NCBI RefSeq assembly: GCF_016461825.1
Contig: NZ_JAEMNU010000094.1
Coordinates: 21,244 to 85,243, forward strand
Length of the DNA stretch: 64,000 nt
Direction of reading: 5' to 3'
DNA from: Rugamonas violacea
GTDB lineage: Bacteria > Pseudomonadota > Gammaproteobacteria > Burkholderiales > Burkholderiaceae_D
Part shown: positions 9,153 through 19,074 of the stretch, one piece after another
How the letters are laid out: every line of letters starts with the position of its first letter
Position numbering within the stretch: position 1 is the stretch's first letter
Translations under genes and position numbers: made by a program
Notes under the pieces: model-generated
The model's input: only the letters and a program-made list of their open reading frames with translations
What the model was told of the DNA's origin: nothing
Databases searched by the model: none

Positions 9153-10262
9153 CTAGTGCGAAGACGGTGGAGATGTTGGCTGTGGCGGTAGGGCGGTCGC
9201 GGCGAACTGGGCCTCCCATACCGTCATCAATTGGGCGCAGACGGAGGCGGCGATGACCGCCGGCGCCTTGTTGCGGATGCCGGCCAGGCCGATCGGGCAG
9301 ACCATCGCGGCGATGCGTTCGGCGGCGTAGCCGCGCTGGCGCAGCCGGTGCTCGAACTGCATGCGCTTGGTGTGCGAACCGATCAGGCCGAACCAACCCA
9401 CTTCGGCACGGGCCAGGATGGCTTCGCTGAGGCGCTGGTCCAGCGCGTGGCTATGGGTCATCACCAGATAACTGGCGCCGGGCGGCGCGGCGGCCACCAG
9501 CGCCTCCGGCGTGTCCGACGCCTCGGCGACGACGTTGGCCGGAAGGTCGGCCGGGAACATGGCGTCGCGCTCGTCGATCCAGCTGACGCGGCAGGGCAGC
9601 TCGGCCAGCGCGCGCACCAGGGCGGCGCCGACGTGGCCGGCGCCGAACAGCAGCAACTGCGCGCGCGGCGCCAGGCAGGGGTCGAGCAGCCAGCGGCGGC
9701 CTTGCGGCTCGGCCAGGATCAGGGCGGCTGTCGGCATGGCGGGCCGGCTTGGCGCGACGGCGGCATGGGCCGGCGTCGAGCCGGCGGCGCCCCGCCCCGT
9801 CGAGGCTGGCGGCAACAGAACGGCCAGGGCGGCGCCCGCCTCGGCGCGCTGCGCCGGCGCGCCGGCCAGCGCGGCGCCGTCACGGTCGAACAGCGCGGCG
9901 ACGGCTGTGCCGTCGATGGCGCTGATGCGCAGGCAGTCCTGGTCGGCGTGGCCGCGCAAGCCGGCCAGCACCTCGGCCAGGGCGCCGTCGACCCGCTCGA
10001 ACAACAGGTGGACGACACCGCCGCAGCACTGCCCCAGGCTGGGGCCGAGTGGAAAACGTTCGAGCCGGGGCGCGCCCCGATGCAACATGGCGCGGGCGAT
10101 TTCCAGCGCGCGCATTTCCAGGTGGCCGCCGCCGATGGTGTCGCACTGGCCGTGCGCGGTCACCAGCATCTTGGTGCCGGCCTCGCGCGGCACCGAGCCC
10201 TCGCCCTTCGCCACGGTCACCAGGACCGCCGCTTCCCGGCAGGCGTTGAGCCAGGCGTTCAC
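9153..10262 (-). CDS. xdhC: Xanthine dehydrogenase accessory protein XdhC
   Basis: Chaperone that binds molybdenum cofactor, promotes its sulfuration and inserts it into XdhB. The N-terminal XdhC/CoxI domain (VTVAKGEGSVPREAGTKML at 16-34) is followed by a region containing GQCCGG. The C-terminal Rossmann-type domain has LLLFGAGHVGAALVRAL. At 369 aa it is slightly longer than usual because of a proline/alanine-rich linker in the middle. It starts 10 bases after the xdhB stop and stops 10 bases before guaD, so it is part of the same operon. Confidence 0.93.
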   Translation of the reverse strand: MNAWLNACREAAVLVTVAKGEGSVPREAGTKMLVTAHGQCDTIGGGHLEMRALEIARAMLHRGAPRLERFPLGPSLGQCCGGVVHLLFERVDGALAEVLAGLRGHADQDCLRISAIDGTAVAALFDRDGAALAGAPAQRAEAGAALAVLLPPASTGRGAAGSTPAHAAVAPSRPAMPTAALILAEPQGRRWLLDPCLAPRAQLLLFGAGHVGAALVRALAELPCRVSWIDERDAMFPADLPANVVAEASDTPEALVAAAPPGASYLVMTHSHALDQRLSEAILARAEVGWFGLIGSHTKRMQFEHRLRQRGYAAERIAAMVCPIGLAGIRNKAPAVIAASVCAQLMTVWEAQFAATALPPQPTSPPSSH

Positions 10263-10272
10263 GCTGTCGCCT

Positions 10273-12642
10273 TCAAATTCCGGCGGCCACGGCCGCTTCC
10301 ACCGCCGTGATGGCGCGCAGAATTTCTTCGCTGGTGGCCGGCGCGTTCAGCGGCGGATTGACGCGGTGGCCGCCGACGCTGGAGATGGCGTCGCGGATGG
10401 CGAAGAACACCGAGAACGGCAGCAACAGCGGCGGCTCGCCGACCGCCTTGGAGCGGTGGATGCTGTCCTCGACGTTGCGGTTCTTGAACAGCCGGACGCG
10501 GAAGTCCTCCGGGCAATCGGACACGCCGGGAATCTTGTAGGTCGACGGCGCGTGCGTCATCAGCTTGCCGGCCGGATTCCACCACAACTGCTCGGTGGTC
10601 AGCCAGCCCATGCCCTGGATGAAGGCGCCCTCCACCTGGCCCAGGTCGATGGCCGGGTTGAGCGACTGGCCGGCGTCGTACAGCGCGTCGGCGCGCAACA
10701 ACTTCCACTCGCCGGTCAGGGTGTCGACCACCACCTCGGCGACGGCGGCGCCATAGGCATAGTAGGAGAACGGATGGCCGTTCATCGTCTTCGGGTCCCA
10801 GTGCAGGCCGGGCGTGGCGTAGAAGCCGTCCGACCACAATTGCACGCGGGCCAGGTAGGCCTTCTGCACCAGCTCGGCGAACGGCACGGCGTGGCCGTTG
10901 ACGTGGACAGCATTGGCGGCGAAGCGCACGGCGGCCACCTCGCCACCGTACAGCTTGACGGCGAAGGCGGCCAGCCGCTCGCGGATCTGCCGCGCCGCGT
11001 CCTGCGCCGCCTTGCCGTTCAGGTCGGCGCCGGTGGAGGCCGCCGTGGCCGAGGTGTTGGCGACCTTGCCGGTGTCGGTGGCGGTGGCGCGCAAGTGCGC
11101 CATGTCCAGCCCCAGCTCGTGGGCGACCACCTGCATGACCTTGGTGTTGATGCCCTGCCCCATCTCGGTGCCGCCGTGGTTGACCAGCACCGAACCGTCG
11201 ACATACACATGCACCAGCGCGCCGGCCTGGTTCAGGTGGGTGACGTTGAAGGCGATGCCGAACTTGAGCGGGGTCAGCGCCAGGCCCTTCTTCAGCACCG
11301 GGCTGGCGGCGTTGTAGGCGTCGATGGCGGCGCGGCGGGCGCGGTAGGCGCTGCTGCGCTCCAGTTCGGCGGTCAGCTCGACGATGACGTTGTCGACGAT
11401 CTCCTGGCCATAGGGCGTGACGTTGCGGCCGCCGGCCGGCTGGCCGTAGAAGTTCAGGCGGCGGATGTCGAGCGCGTCGCGGCCCAGGTTACGGGCGATC
11501 TCGTCGATGATGTATTCGATGGCGATGGCGCCCTGCGGTCCGCCGAAGCCACGGAAGGCGGTGTTGGACTGGGTGTTGGTCTTGCCGCAGGCGGCGCGGA
11601 TGTCGACGTCGGACAAGTAGTAGGCGTTGTCGAAGTGGCAGACGGCGCGCGTGGCGACCGGCCCGGACAGGTCGGCCGAATAGCCGGCGCGCAAGGTCAT
11701 GTCGACCCGGGCGGCGAGGATCTGGCCGGCGGCGTCGTAGCCGACCTCGTACTCGTAGTAGAAACAGTGGCGCTTGCCGGTGACCAGCATGTCGTCGTCG
11801 CGGTCGGCGCGCAGCTTGACCGGACGCTTCAGCTTGGAGGCGGCGATGCTGGCGGCGGCGGCCCACAAGGCCGACTGCGATTCCTTGCCGCCGAAGCCGC
11901 CGCCCATGCGCCGGCACTCCACCTGGATCTTGTGCGCGTGCACGCCCAGCGCATGGGCGACCACGTGCTGCATCTCGCTCGGGTGCTGGGTCGAGCACAG
12001 CACGTGCATGCCGGCGTCCTCCTTCGGCATGGCGTAGGCGATCTGCCCTTCCAGGTAAAACTGCTCCTGGCCGCCGACGAACAACTGGCCCTTCAGCACA
12101 TGCGGCGCCTGGGCGAACCTGGCCGGGTAGTCGCCGCGCTGCAATCGCATCGGCGGCAACACATACGCTTCGGCCGCCTTGGCCTGCTGCGGCGTGAAGA
12201 TGGCCGGCAACTCCTGGTAGCCGGCCACGGCCAGACGGGCGGCGCGGCGCGCCTGGTCGTGGCTGGCGGCGACAACGACAAAGATGGGCTGGCCGACGTA
12301 CTGCACCAGGCCATCCGCCAAAATCGGATCGTCGTGGATGATGGGGCCGCAGTCGTTCGTGCCGGCGATGTCGGCGGCGGTGTAGACGGCGACCACGCCG
12401 GGCGCCGCGCGCACCGCCGTCAAATCGAGCGACAGCAGCTTGGCGTGGGCCTTGGACGACAAGCCCAACGCGGCGTGCAGCGTGCCTTGCAGTTCGGCGA
12501 TGTCATCGGTGTAGTTGGCCTGGCCCAGCACGTGCAGCACGGCGGACTCGTGCGCGTGCGGTTTGCCGACGGCGGCCCAGCCGGCGTCCTTGGCGGCTGT
12601 GGCCGCCTCGTTCTTCAACAGCGCTGTGCCGGCATCGTTCAT
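10273..12642 (-). CDS. xdhB: Xanthine dehydrogenase molybdopterin-binding subunit
   Basis: Large subunit (789 aa) that binds the molybdenum cofactor and oxidises hypoxanthine and xanthine to urate, working with XdhA. It has an N-terminal aldehyde oxidase/xanthine dehydrogenase a/b hammerhead domain (GQANYTDDIAELQGTLHAALG, about 32-130) and molybdopterin-binding domains with RRMGGGFGGKESQ, TNTAFRGFGGPQGA and GGTEMGQGINTK. The chosen ATG (MNDAGTALLK) follows AAAGGAAACACC, a good ribosome site; a much longer in-frame reading into xdhA sequence is only the antisense-free shadow of that gene. It lies 11 bases after xdhA. Confidence 0.95.
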   Translation of the reverse strand: MNDAGTALLKNEAATAAKDAGWAAVGKPHAHESAVLHVLGQANYTDDIAELQGTLHAALGLSSKAHAKLLSLDLTAVRAAPGVVAVYTAADIAGTNDCGPIIHDDPILADGLVQYVGQPIFVVVAASHDQARRAARLAVAGYQELPAIFTPQQAKAAEAYVLPPMRLQRGDYPARFAQAPHVLKGQLFVGGQEQFYLEGQIAYAMPKEDAGMHVLCSTQHPSEMQHVVAHALGVHAHKIQVECRRMGGGFGGKESQSALWAAAASIAASKLKRPVKLRADRDDDMLVTGKRHCFYYEYEVGYDAAGQILAARVDMTLRAGYSADLSGPVATRAVCHFDNAYYLSDVDIRAACGKTNTQSNTAFRGFGGPQGAIAIEYIIDEIARNLGRDALDIRRLNFYGQPAGGRNVTPYGQEIVDNVIVELTAELERSSAYRARRAAIDAYNAASPVLKKGLALTPLKFGIAFNVTHLNQAGALVHVYVDGSVLVNHGGTEMGQGINTKVMQVVAHELGLDMAHLRATATDTGKVANTSATAASTGADLNGKAAQDAARQIRERLAAFAVKLYGGEVAAVRFAANAVHVNGHAVPFAELVQKAYLARVQLWSDGFYATPGLHWDPKTMNGHPFSYYAYGAAVAEVVVDTLTGEWKLLRADALYDAGQSLNPAIDLGQVEGAFIQGMGWLTTEQLWWNPAGKLMTHAPSTYKIPGVSDCPEDFRVRLFKNRNVEDSIHRSKAVGEPPLLLPFSVFFAIRDAISSVGGHRVNPPLNAPATSEEILRAITAVEAAVAAGI

Positions 12643-12653
12643 GGTGTTTCCTT

Positions 12654-14117
<1,464 letters not shown>

Positions 14118-14248
14118 TGTCGCCTCGGCTAACTCCAATCGGCCAGATTATCACCCGCCGGCGATTCTCCATATAAGAAAAAGCCGATGTCGGGTATCTG
14201 CCGTGGCGCATATCGGACAGACCCGGCATGGGTCCGCCGCGCCGTCCA

Positions 14249-15202
14249 TTATCCGGCAAAAGGATGGTTCGCGTGCCAATGCTCGGCGATGTCGATGCGG
14301 CGGGTGATCCAGACCCGCTCGTGGCCCTGCACATAGTCGAGGAAGCGGGCCAGCGCGGCGGCCCGCGCCGGCCGCCCCAGCAGGCGGCAATGCATGCCGA
14401 TCGACAGCATCTTCGGCCGGTTCAGGCCGTTCGGATCGCCCTCGGCGTAGAGCACGTCGAAGGCGTCCTTCAGATAGTCGAAGAACTGGGTGCCGGAGTT
14501 GAAGCCCTGCATGGCGGCGAAGCGCATGTCGTTGGTGTCGAGCGTGTAGGGCACGATCAGTTGCGGCGTCACGGCGGCTTGGCCGGCGGCGTCGGTGTGG
14601 GCGACCTGTTGCCAGAACGGCAGGTCGTCGCCGTAGTGGTCGGCGTCGTAGCGGAAACCGCCGTGCTCGACCACCAGCTTGCGCGTGTTGGGCGAGTCGC
14701 GGCCCGTGTACCAGCCCTGCGGCGTGCCGCCGGTCAACTCCCGGATGATGCCGACGGCCTCTTGCAGGTGGGCGCGCTCGGCCGCCTCGTCCATGTTCTG
14801 GTAGGAGATCCAGCGCAGGCCGTGGCAGGCGATCTCGTGGCCCAGTTGCTGGAAGGCGGCCACCGCCTCGGGGTTGCGCTTGAGCGCCATGGCCACGCCG
14901 AACACCGTCAGCGGCAGCTTGCGTTCCTCGAACATGCGCAGCAGCCGCCACAGGCCGGCGCGCGAACCATATTCGTAGATCGATTCCATGCTCAAATGGC
15001 GGGCCGGGAAGGCGGCCGCGCCGATGATCTCCGAGAGGAAGGTTTCCGACGCCGCGTCGCCGTGCAGCACATTGTTCTCGCCGCCCTCCTCGTAGTTGAG
15101 GACAAATTGCAGGGCGATGCGCGCACGATTGGGCCACTGGGCGTGGGGAGGCTTGGGGCCGTAGCCGATCATGTCGCGCGGATAGTTGTCGTAGGTAGTC
15201 AT
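14249..15202 (-). CDS. puuE: Allantoinase PuuE (polysaccharide-deacetylase fold)
   Basis: Cofactor-independent allantoinase of the NodB/polysaccharide deacetylase fold, hydrolysing allantoin to allantoate in urate breakdown. Recognised by the conserved start (YDNYPRDMIGYG) and by ALQFVLNYEEGGENNVLHGD, GHEIACHGLRW, TGRDSPNTRKL and YDADHYGDDLPFW. At 317 aa the length fits. It is transcribed away from uraH, the enzyme two steps earlier, from a shared 123-bp region with an inverted repeat. In some bacteria PuuE is fused or adjacent to OHCU decarboxylase; that gene is absent here. Confidence 0.94.
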   Translation of the reverse strand: MTTYDNYPRDMIGYGPKPPHAQWPNRARIALQFVLNYEEGGENNVLHGDAASETFLSEIIGAAAFPARHLSMESIYEYGSRAGLWRLLRMFEERKLPLTVFGVAMALKRNPEAVAAFQQLGHEIACHGLRWISYQNMDEAAERAHLQEAVGIIRELTGGTPQGWYTGRDSPNTRKLVVEHGGFRYDADHYGDDLPFWQQVAHTDAAGQAAVTPQLIVPYTLDTNDMRFAAMQGFNSGTQFFDYLKDAFDVLYAEGDPNGLNRPKMLSIGMHCRLLGRPARAAALARFLDYVQGHERVWITRRIDIAEHWHANHPFAG

Positions 15203-15250
15203 CGGTGTCGAAAATGGATGGGGACGGTGGCAATGGAGAATATACGTCCC

Positions 15251-15284
15251 ATCATATATTGCCCCACTTGCATCGGTATATGAT
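15251..15284. promoter_or_regulatory. Inverted repeat in the puuE/uraH divergent promoter
   Basis: ATCATATA and its exact complement TATATGAT are separated by 18 bases within an AT-rich pocket between the divergent genes. The geometry suits a dimeric repressor (for example a GntR- or MarR-family purine regulator) or overlapping -10 elements. The regulator is not identified. Confidence 0.4.
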
Positions 15285-15325
15285 TTGCCGGATAAGCAGT
15301 TTCACTCAAACATATAGGACGGATC

Positions 15326-15676
15326 ATGGGAAAGCTTAGTACGCACGTGCTCGATATCACCGTGGGCAAACCTGGCGCCGGCGTCGGCGTGGCCCTGTAC
15401 GCGGTCAACGAGGCCGGCAAGGTGTTGTTGAAAGCGGACGTCACCAACGCCGACGGCCGCTGCGCCCCTTTGCTGGAGGGTGAGACGATGAAAGTGGGCA
15501 AATACGAGCTGGTCTTCAACGCCGGCGACTACTTCGCCGAACGGGGCGTCGAGCAACCCTCGCCGCGCTTCGTCGACCAGGTCACCCTGGCCTTCGGCAT
15601 CGCCGACGCCACGCAGAACTACCACGTGCCGCTGGTGGTCTCGCCGTGGGCCTATTCCACCTACCGGGGCAGTTGA
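15326..15676 (+). CDS. uraH: 5-hydroxyisourate hydrolase (transthyretin-like)
   Basis: Transthyretin-related protein (116 aa) that hydrolyses 5-hydroxyisourate to OHCU after urate oxidation. Family signatures: KLSTHVLDITVGKPG near the start (catalytic His) and the C-terminal YHVPLVVSPWAYSTYRGS, the hallmark YRGS tetrapeptide. No signal peptide, so cytosolic. AGGA sits just upstream of the ATG. It is divergent from puuE and the only plus-strand gene in the purine region. A 9-bp-stem hairpin follows the stop. Confidence 0.96.
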   Translation: MGKLSTHVLDITVGKPGAGVGVALYAVNEAGKVLLKADVTNADGRCAPLLEGETMKVGKYELVFNAGDYFAERGVEQPSPRFVDQVTLAFGIADATQNYHVPLVVSPWAYSTYRGS

Positions 15677-15689
15677 GGCCCACTTTCCC

Positions 15690-15714
15690 CGCCGGGATAC
15701 CACGCATCCCGGCG
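15690..15714 (+). terminator. Hairpin downstream of uraH
   Basis: A perfect 9-bp stem CGCCGGGAT / ATCCCGGCG with a 7-base loop, 14 bases after the uraH stop. There is no T-tract, so termination would be weak or Rho-assisted. Confidence 0.45.
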
Positions 15715-15739
15715 CCGCCATGCGCGGCGCAATATAGCC

Positions 15740-15854
15740 AAACTTGCATGGAAGCGGCCCTTGCCTTAGAATTCAACACTCTGTGGCCGCGAATTCGGCC
15801 ATGCCGCTCTGGGCCGGCGCCATCTTCTGGCCGACCAGTTTCCCATGCAAGTTT
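15740..15854 (+). promoter_or_regulatory. Structured leader upstream of the CorC-family gene
   Basis: AAACTTGCATGG at 15740-15751 and its exact complement CCATGCAAGTTT at 15843-15854 enclose about 90 bases that can fold into further stems (GGCCG/CGGCC around 15785-15800; GGCC pairs around 15811-15833). The closing stem ends 14 bases before a TTG start codon. This could be a structured 5' untranslated region for a Mg/Co transporter-like gene. Function is inferred only. Confidence 0.35.
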
Positions 15855-15868
15855 CTTTACGGTGACCC

Positions 15869-17155
15869 TTGGATACCGTGCCGTTTTGGGTGCAACTTCT
15901 TGCGCTCGCCCTCCTGATCCTATGCTCGGCATTCTTTGCCATGGCCGAAACCGCGCTGATGGCGGCCAATCGCTATCGTCTGCGGCATATGGCCAAACGC
16001 GGCAGCCGCCGCGCCATCACCACGCTGTGGCTGCTCGACCGCACCGACAAGCTGCTGTCGCTGGTGCTGATCGCCAACACCTTGATCAACGCCATGGCCA
16101 CCGCCCTGGTCACCTCGATCGCCATCGACACCTTCGGCCATGACGACAACGTCATCACCGTCTCGACCGGCGTGGTGGCCTTCCTGCTGATCGTCTTCGC
16201 CGAGATCTCGCCCAAGGTGATCGGCGCCAGCTACCCGGAAAAGATCGCCCTGCCCACCGCCGTCGTGCTGAAACCGCTGATGGCCGCCGCCAAGCCGGTG
16301 ATCTGGTTCGTCAACCTGTTCGTCGGCCTGGTGCTCAAGCTGTTCCGCATCAAGGCCGGCGCCCACGTCCAGGACGCCCGCCTGTCGCCGGAGGAACTGC
16401 GTTCCATCGTGCTGGAGGGCGGCAACTTCATCCCGCAGAAACACAAGAGCATCCTGCTCAACCTGTTCGACTTGGAAACCATCTCGGTCGAGGACGTGAT
16501 GACGCCGCGCTCGCAGATCGAGGCGCTCAACCTGTCGCTGCCGGTCGAGGAGATCAAGCACGAGCTGACCACCTGCTACCACAACAAGCTGCCCGTCTAC
16601 GAGGGCGAGATCAACCAGATCGTCGGCATCCTCCACGTGCGCAAGGCGGTGGCCCTGCTCAACCAGGAGGAGGAGCTGACCACCGAGCACTTCCGCGCCC
16701 TGCTCAGCACGCCCTACTTCATTCCGCAGGACACCGGCGTGTTCACCCAGTTGCAGTACTTCCAGGAAAACCGCGAGCGCCTCGGCATCATCGTCGACGA
16801 GTACGGCGAGGTGCAGGGCCTGGTGACCCTGGACGACATCATCGAGGAGATGATCGGCGAGTTCACCACCTCGATGCCGGGCGCCGCCCGGGCCGACAGC
16901 TTCGCCTGGAACGAGCAGGGCGAGTGTCTGCTCGAGGGCGCCACGACACTGCGCGACATCAACAAGCGCCTGGGTTTGACCTTCCCCCTGGACGGCCCGA
17001 AGACGCTGAACGGCCTGATGCTGGAGTTGCTGCAGGAAATCCCCGAGTCGCCGATCAGCGTCAAGGCCGGCAACTGCGTGATCGAGGTGGTGCAGGTGCA
17101 GAACCAATCGATCAAGGTGGTCAAATTGATACGCGGCGGCGCCAAGCGCAGCTGA
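15869..17155 (+). CDS. HlyC/CorC (CNNM) family transporter
   Basis: Inner-membrane protein of 428 aa with the DUF21/CNNM transmembrane domain (about 1-195, opening with a hydrophobic helix LLALALLILCSAFFAMAETAL), a CBS-domain pair (about 205-330; VEDVMTPRSQIEAL) and a C-terminal CorC_HlyC domain (about 345-425). The family is tied to magnesium/cobalt efflux and homeostasis; true haemolysin activity is doubtful. The start is read as TTG because MDTVPFWVQ matches the expected first helix and no ATG lies close upstream. It is preceded by a structured leader and followed by a 180-bp gap before pilB. Confidence 0.88.
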   Translation: MDTVPFWVQLLALALLILCSAFFAMAETALMAANRYRLRHMAKRGSRRAITTLWLLDRTDKLLSLVLIANTLINAMATALVTSIAIDTFGHDDNVITVSTGVVAFLLIVFAEISPKVIGASYPEKIALPTAVVLKPLMAAAKPVIWFVNLFVGLVLKLFRIKAGAHVQDARLSPEELRSIVLEGGNFIPQKHKSILLNLFDLETISVEDVMTPRSQIEALNLSLPVEEIKHELTTCYHNKLPVYEGEINQIVGILHVRKAVALLNQEEELTTEHFRALLSTPYFIPQDTGVFTQLQYFQENRERLGIIVDEYGEVQGLVTLDDIIEEMIGEFTTSMPGAARADSFAWNEQGECLLEGATTLRDINKRLGLTFPLDGPKTLNGLMLELLQEIPESPISVKAGNCVIEVVQVQNQSIKVVKLIRGGAKRS

Positions 17156-17337
17156 GGCGCCGCCCCGGCGCCGGCCTCGGTCGCGCCGCCGGCCGCGCCG
17201 GCGCGCACGGTTGTTTCGTCAAAGAGACAAATGCTTTACAAAGCGCAACCCCGGGGGCATCATCGGATGGAGCGTTGCCGACCGGCCCTGCCGGCGCCGC
17301 AACCCTCCCACCGCAGTTCTCCTGATGGCGCGCACCC

Positions 17338-19065
17338 ATGGCAGCAGTCATTCCCAACGCCACGCCCAGCACCGCCCTGCCGGGGCTGGCGCGGGCCCTG
17401 CTCCAGGCCGGGCGCCTCAGCGCGCCCCAGGCCGACGCGCTGCACAAAAAAGCCGGCAACGATAAGCAGGCCTTCATCGACGTGTTGCTGGCCAGCGGCG
17501 CGATCGACGCGCGCGCGCTGGCGCTGTTCTGTTCGGAAACCTTCGCCTACCCCCTGCTCGACCTGCACAGCGTCAACCTGGAGGCGCTGCCGCCCAAGGT
17601 CGTCGACCACCGCCTGATGCAGAGCCAGCGCGTGGTGCCGCTGTCCAAGCGCGGCAACAAGATGTCGGTGGCCATTTCGGACCCCACCAACATCCAGGCG
17701 CTGGACCAGATCAAGTTCCAGACCGAGTCCTCGGTCGAGCCGGTGATCGTCGCCCACGACGCCCTGCTGAACCTGCTGGCGGCGCTGAACAAGAACACCG
17801 AACAGAGCATCAACGACATGATCGGCGACGAGCAGGACATCCAGTTCGCCGAGGAGGACAGCGCCGCCGCCGCGCCCGAGGCCGGCGCCAACGACGTCGA
17901 GGACGCCCCGATCGTGCGCTTCCTCAACAAGATGCTGATGGACGCCGTCAACATGGGCGCCTCCGACCTGCACTTCGAACCGTTCGAGAAGTTCTACCGC
18001 ATCCGCTTCCGCGTCGACGGCGTGCTGATGGAGCACGCCCAGCCGCCCATTTCGATCAAGGAAAAACTGGTGTCGCGCATCAAGGTGCTGGCCAAGCTCG
18101 ACATCTCCGAGAAGCGCGTGCCGCAGGACGGCCGCATGCGCCTGATCGTCTCGCCGACCAAGACCATCGACCTGCGCATCAGCACCCTGCCCACCCTGTT
18201 CGGCGAGAAAACGGTGATGCGCATCCTCGACGCCACCCAGGCGCAGATGGGCATCGACGCGCTCGGCTACGACCCCGACCAGAAGGAGCTGCTGCTCGAC
18301 GCCATCCAGCGCCCCTACGGCATGGTGTTGGTGACCGGGCCGACCGGCTCGGGCAAGACGGTGTCGCTGTACACCTGCCTGAACGTCATCAACAAGCCGG
18401 GCATCAACATCTCCACGGCGGAGGACCCGGCCGAGATCAACCTGCCCGGCGTCAACCAGGTCAACGTCAACGACAAGGCCGGCCTGACCTTTCCGGTGGC
18501 GCTCAAGTCCTTCCTGCGGCAGGACCCGGACATCATCATGGTCGGCGAGATCCGCGACCTGGAAACGGCCGACATCGCCATCAAGGCGGCGCAGACCGGC
18601 CACATGGTGTTTTCCACCCTGCACACCAACGACGCGCCGTCGACCCTGACGCGGCTGATGAACATGGGCGTGGCGCCGTTCAACATCGCCTCGTCGGTGA
18701 TTTTGATCACCGCGCAGCGGCTGGCGCGGCGCCTGTGCAGCTGCAAGCAGGCGGTCGAGATCAGCGACGAGCTGCTGCTCAAGGCCGGCTTCCGCGCCGA
18801 CGAGCTGGACGGCAGTTGGAAGCCCTACGGCCCGATCGGCTGCGAGCGCTGCAACGGCGGCGGCTACAAGGGCCGGGTCGGCATCTACCAGATCATGCCG
18901 ATCACGCCGGCCATCGAGGCCTTGATCCTGGCCAACGGCAACGCCATGCAGATCGCCACCCAGTCCGAGAGCGAGGGCGTCAAGTCGCTGCGCAAGTCCG
19001 GCCTGGTGAAGGTAAGGAACGGCCTGACCAGTCTGGAGGAAGTGCTGGGCTGCACCAACGAATAG
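17338..19065 (+). CDS. pilB: Type IV pilus assembly ATPase PilB
   Basis: Cytoplasmic hexameric ATPase that powers pilus extension (GspE/PulE family), 575 aa. It has an N-terminal MshEN/GSPII_E domain (about 10-150), Walker A GPTGSGKT (334-341), Walker B with DIIMVGEIRD (398-407), and the His box GHMVFSTLHTND (421-432). A zinc tetracysteine site is formed by CSC (467-469) and GCERCNGGG. It is followed by pilC 9 bases later. pilD lies 4.1 kb downstream, separated by a kinase module, while relatives usually keep pilB-C-D contiguous. Confidence 0.96.
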   Translation: MAAVIPNATPSTALPGLARALLQAGRLSAPQADALHKKAGNDKQAFIDVLLASGAIDARALALFCSETFAYPLLDLHSVNLEALPPKVVDHRLMQSQRVVPLSKRGNKMSVAISDPTNIQALDQIKFQTESSVEPVIVAHDALLNLLAALNKNTEQSINDMIGDEQDIQFAEEDSAAAAPEAGANDVEDAPIVRFLNKMLMDAVNMGASDLHFEPFEKFYRIRFRVDGVLMEHAQPPISIKEKLVSRIKVLAKLDISEKRVPQDGRMRLIVSPTKTIDLRISTLPTLFGEKTVMRILDATQAQMGIDALGYDPDQKELLLDAIQRPYGMVLVTGPTGSGKTVSLYTCLNVINKPGINISTAEDPAEINLPGVNQVNVNDKAGLTFPVALKSFLRQDPDIIMVGEIRDLETADIAIKAAQTGHMVFSTLHTNDAPSTLTRLMNMGVAPFNIASSVILITAQRLARRLCSCKQAVEISDELLLKAGFRADELDGSWKPYGPIGCERCNGGGYKGRVGIYQIMPITPAIEALILANGNAMQIATQSESEGVKSLRKSGLVKVRNGLTSLEEVLGCTNE

Positions 19066-19074
19066 GGAGTCGGC

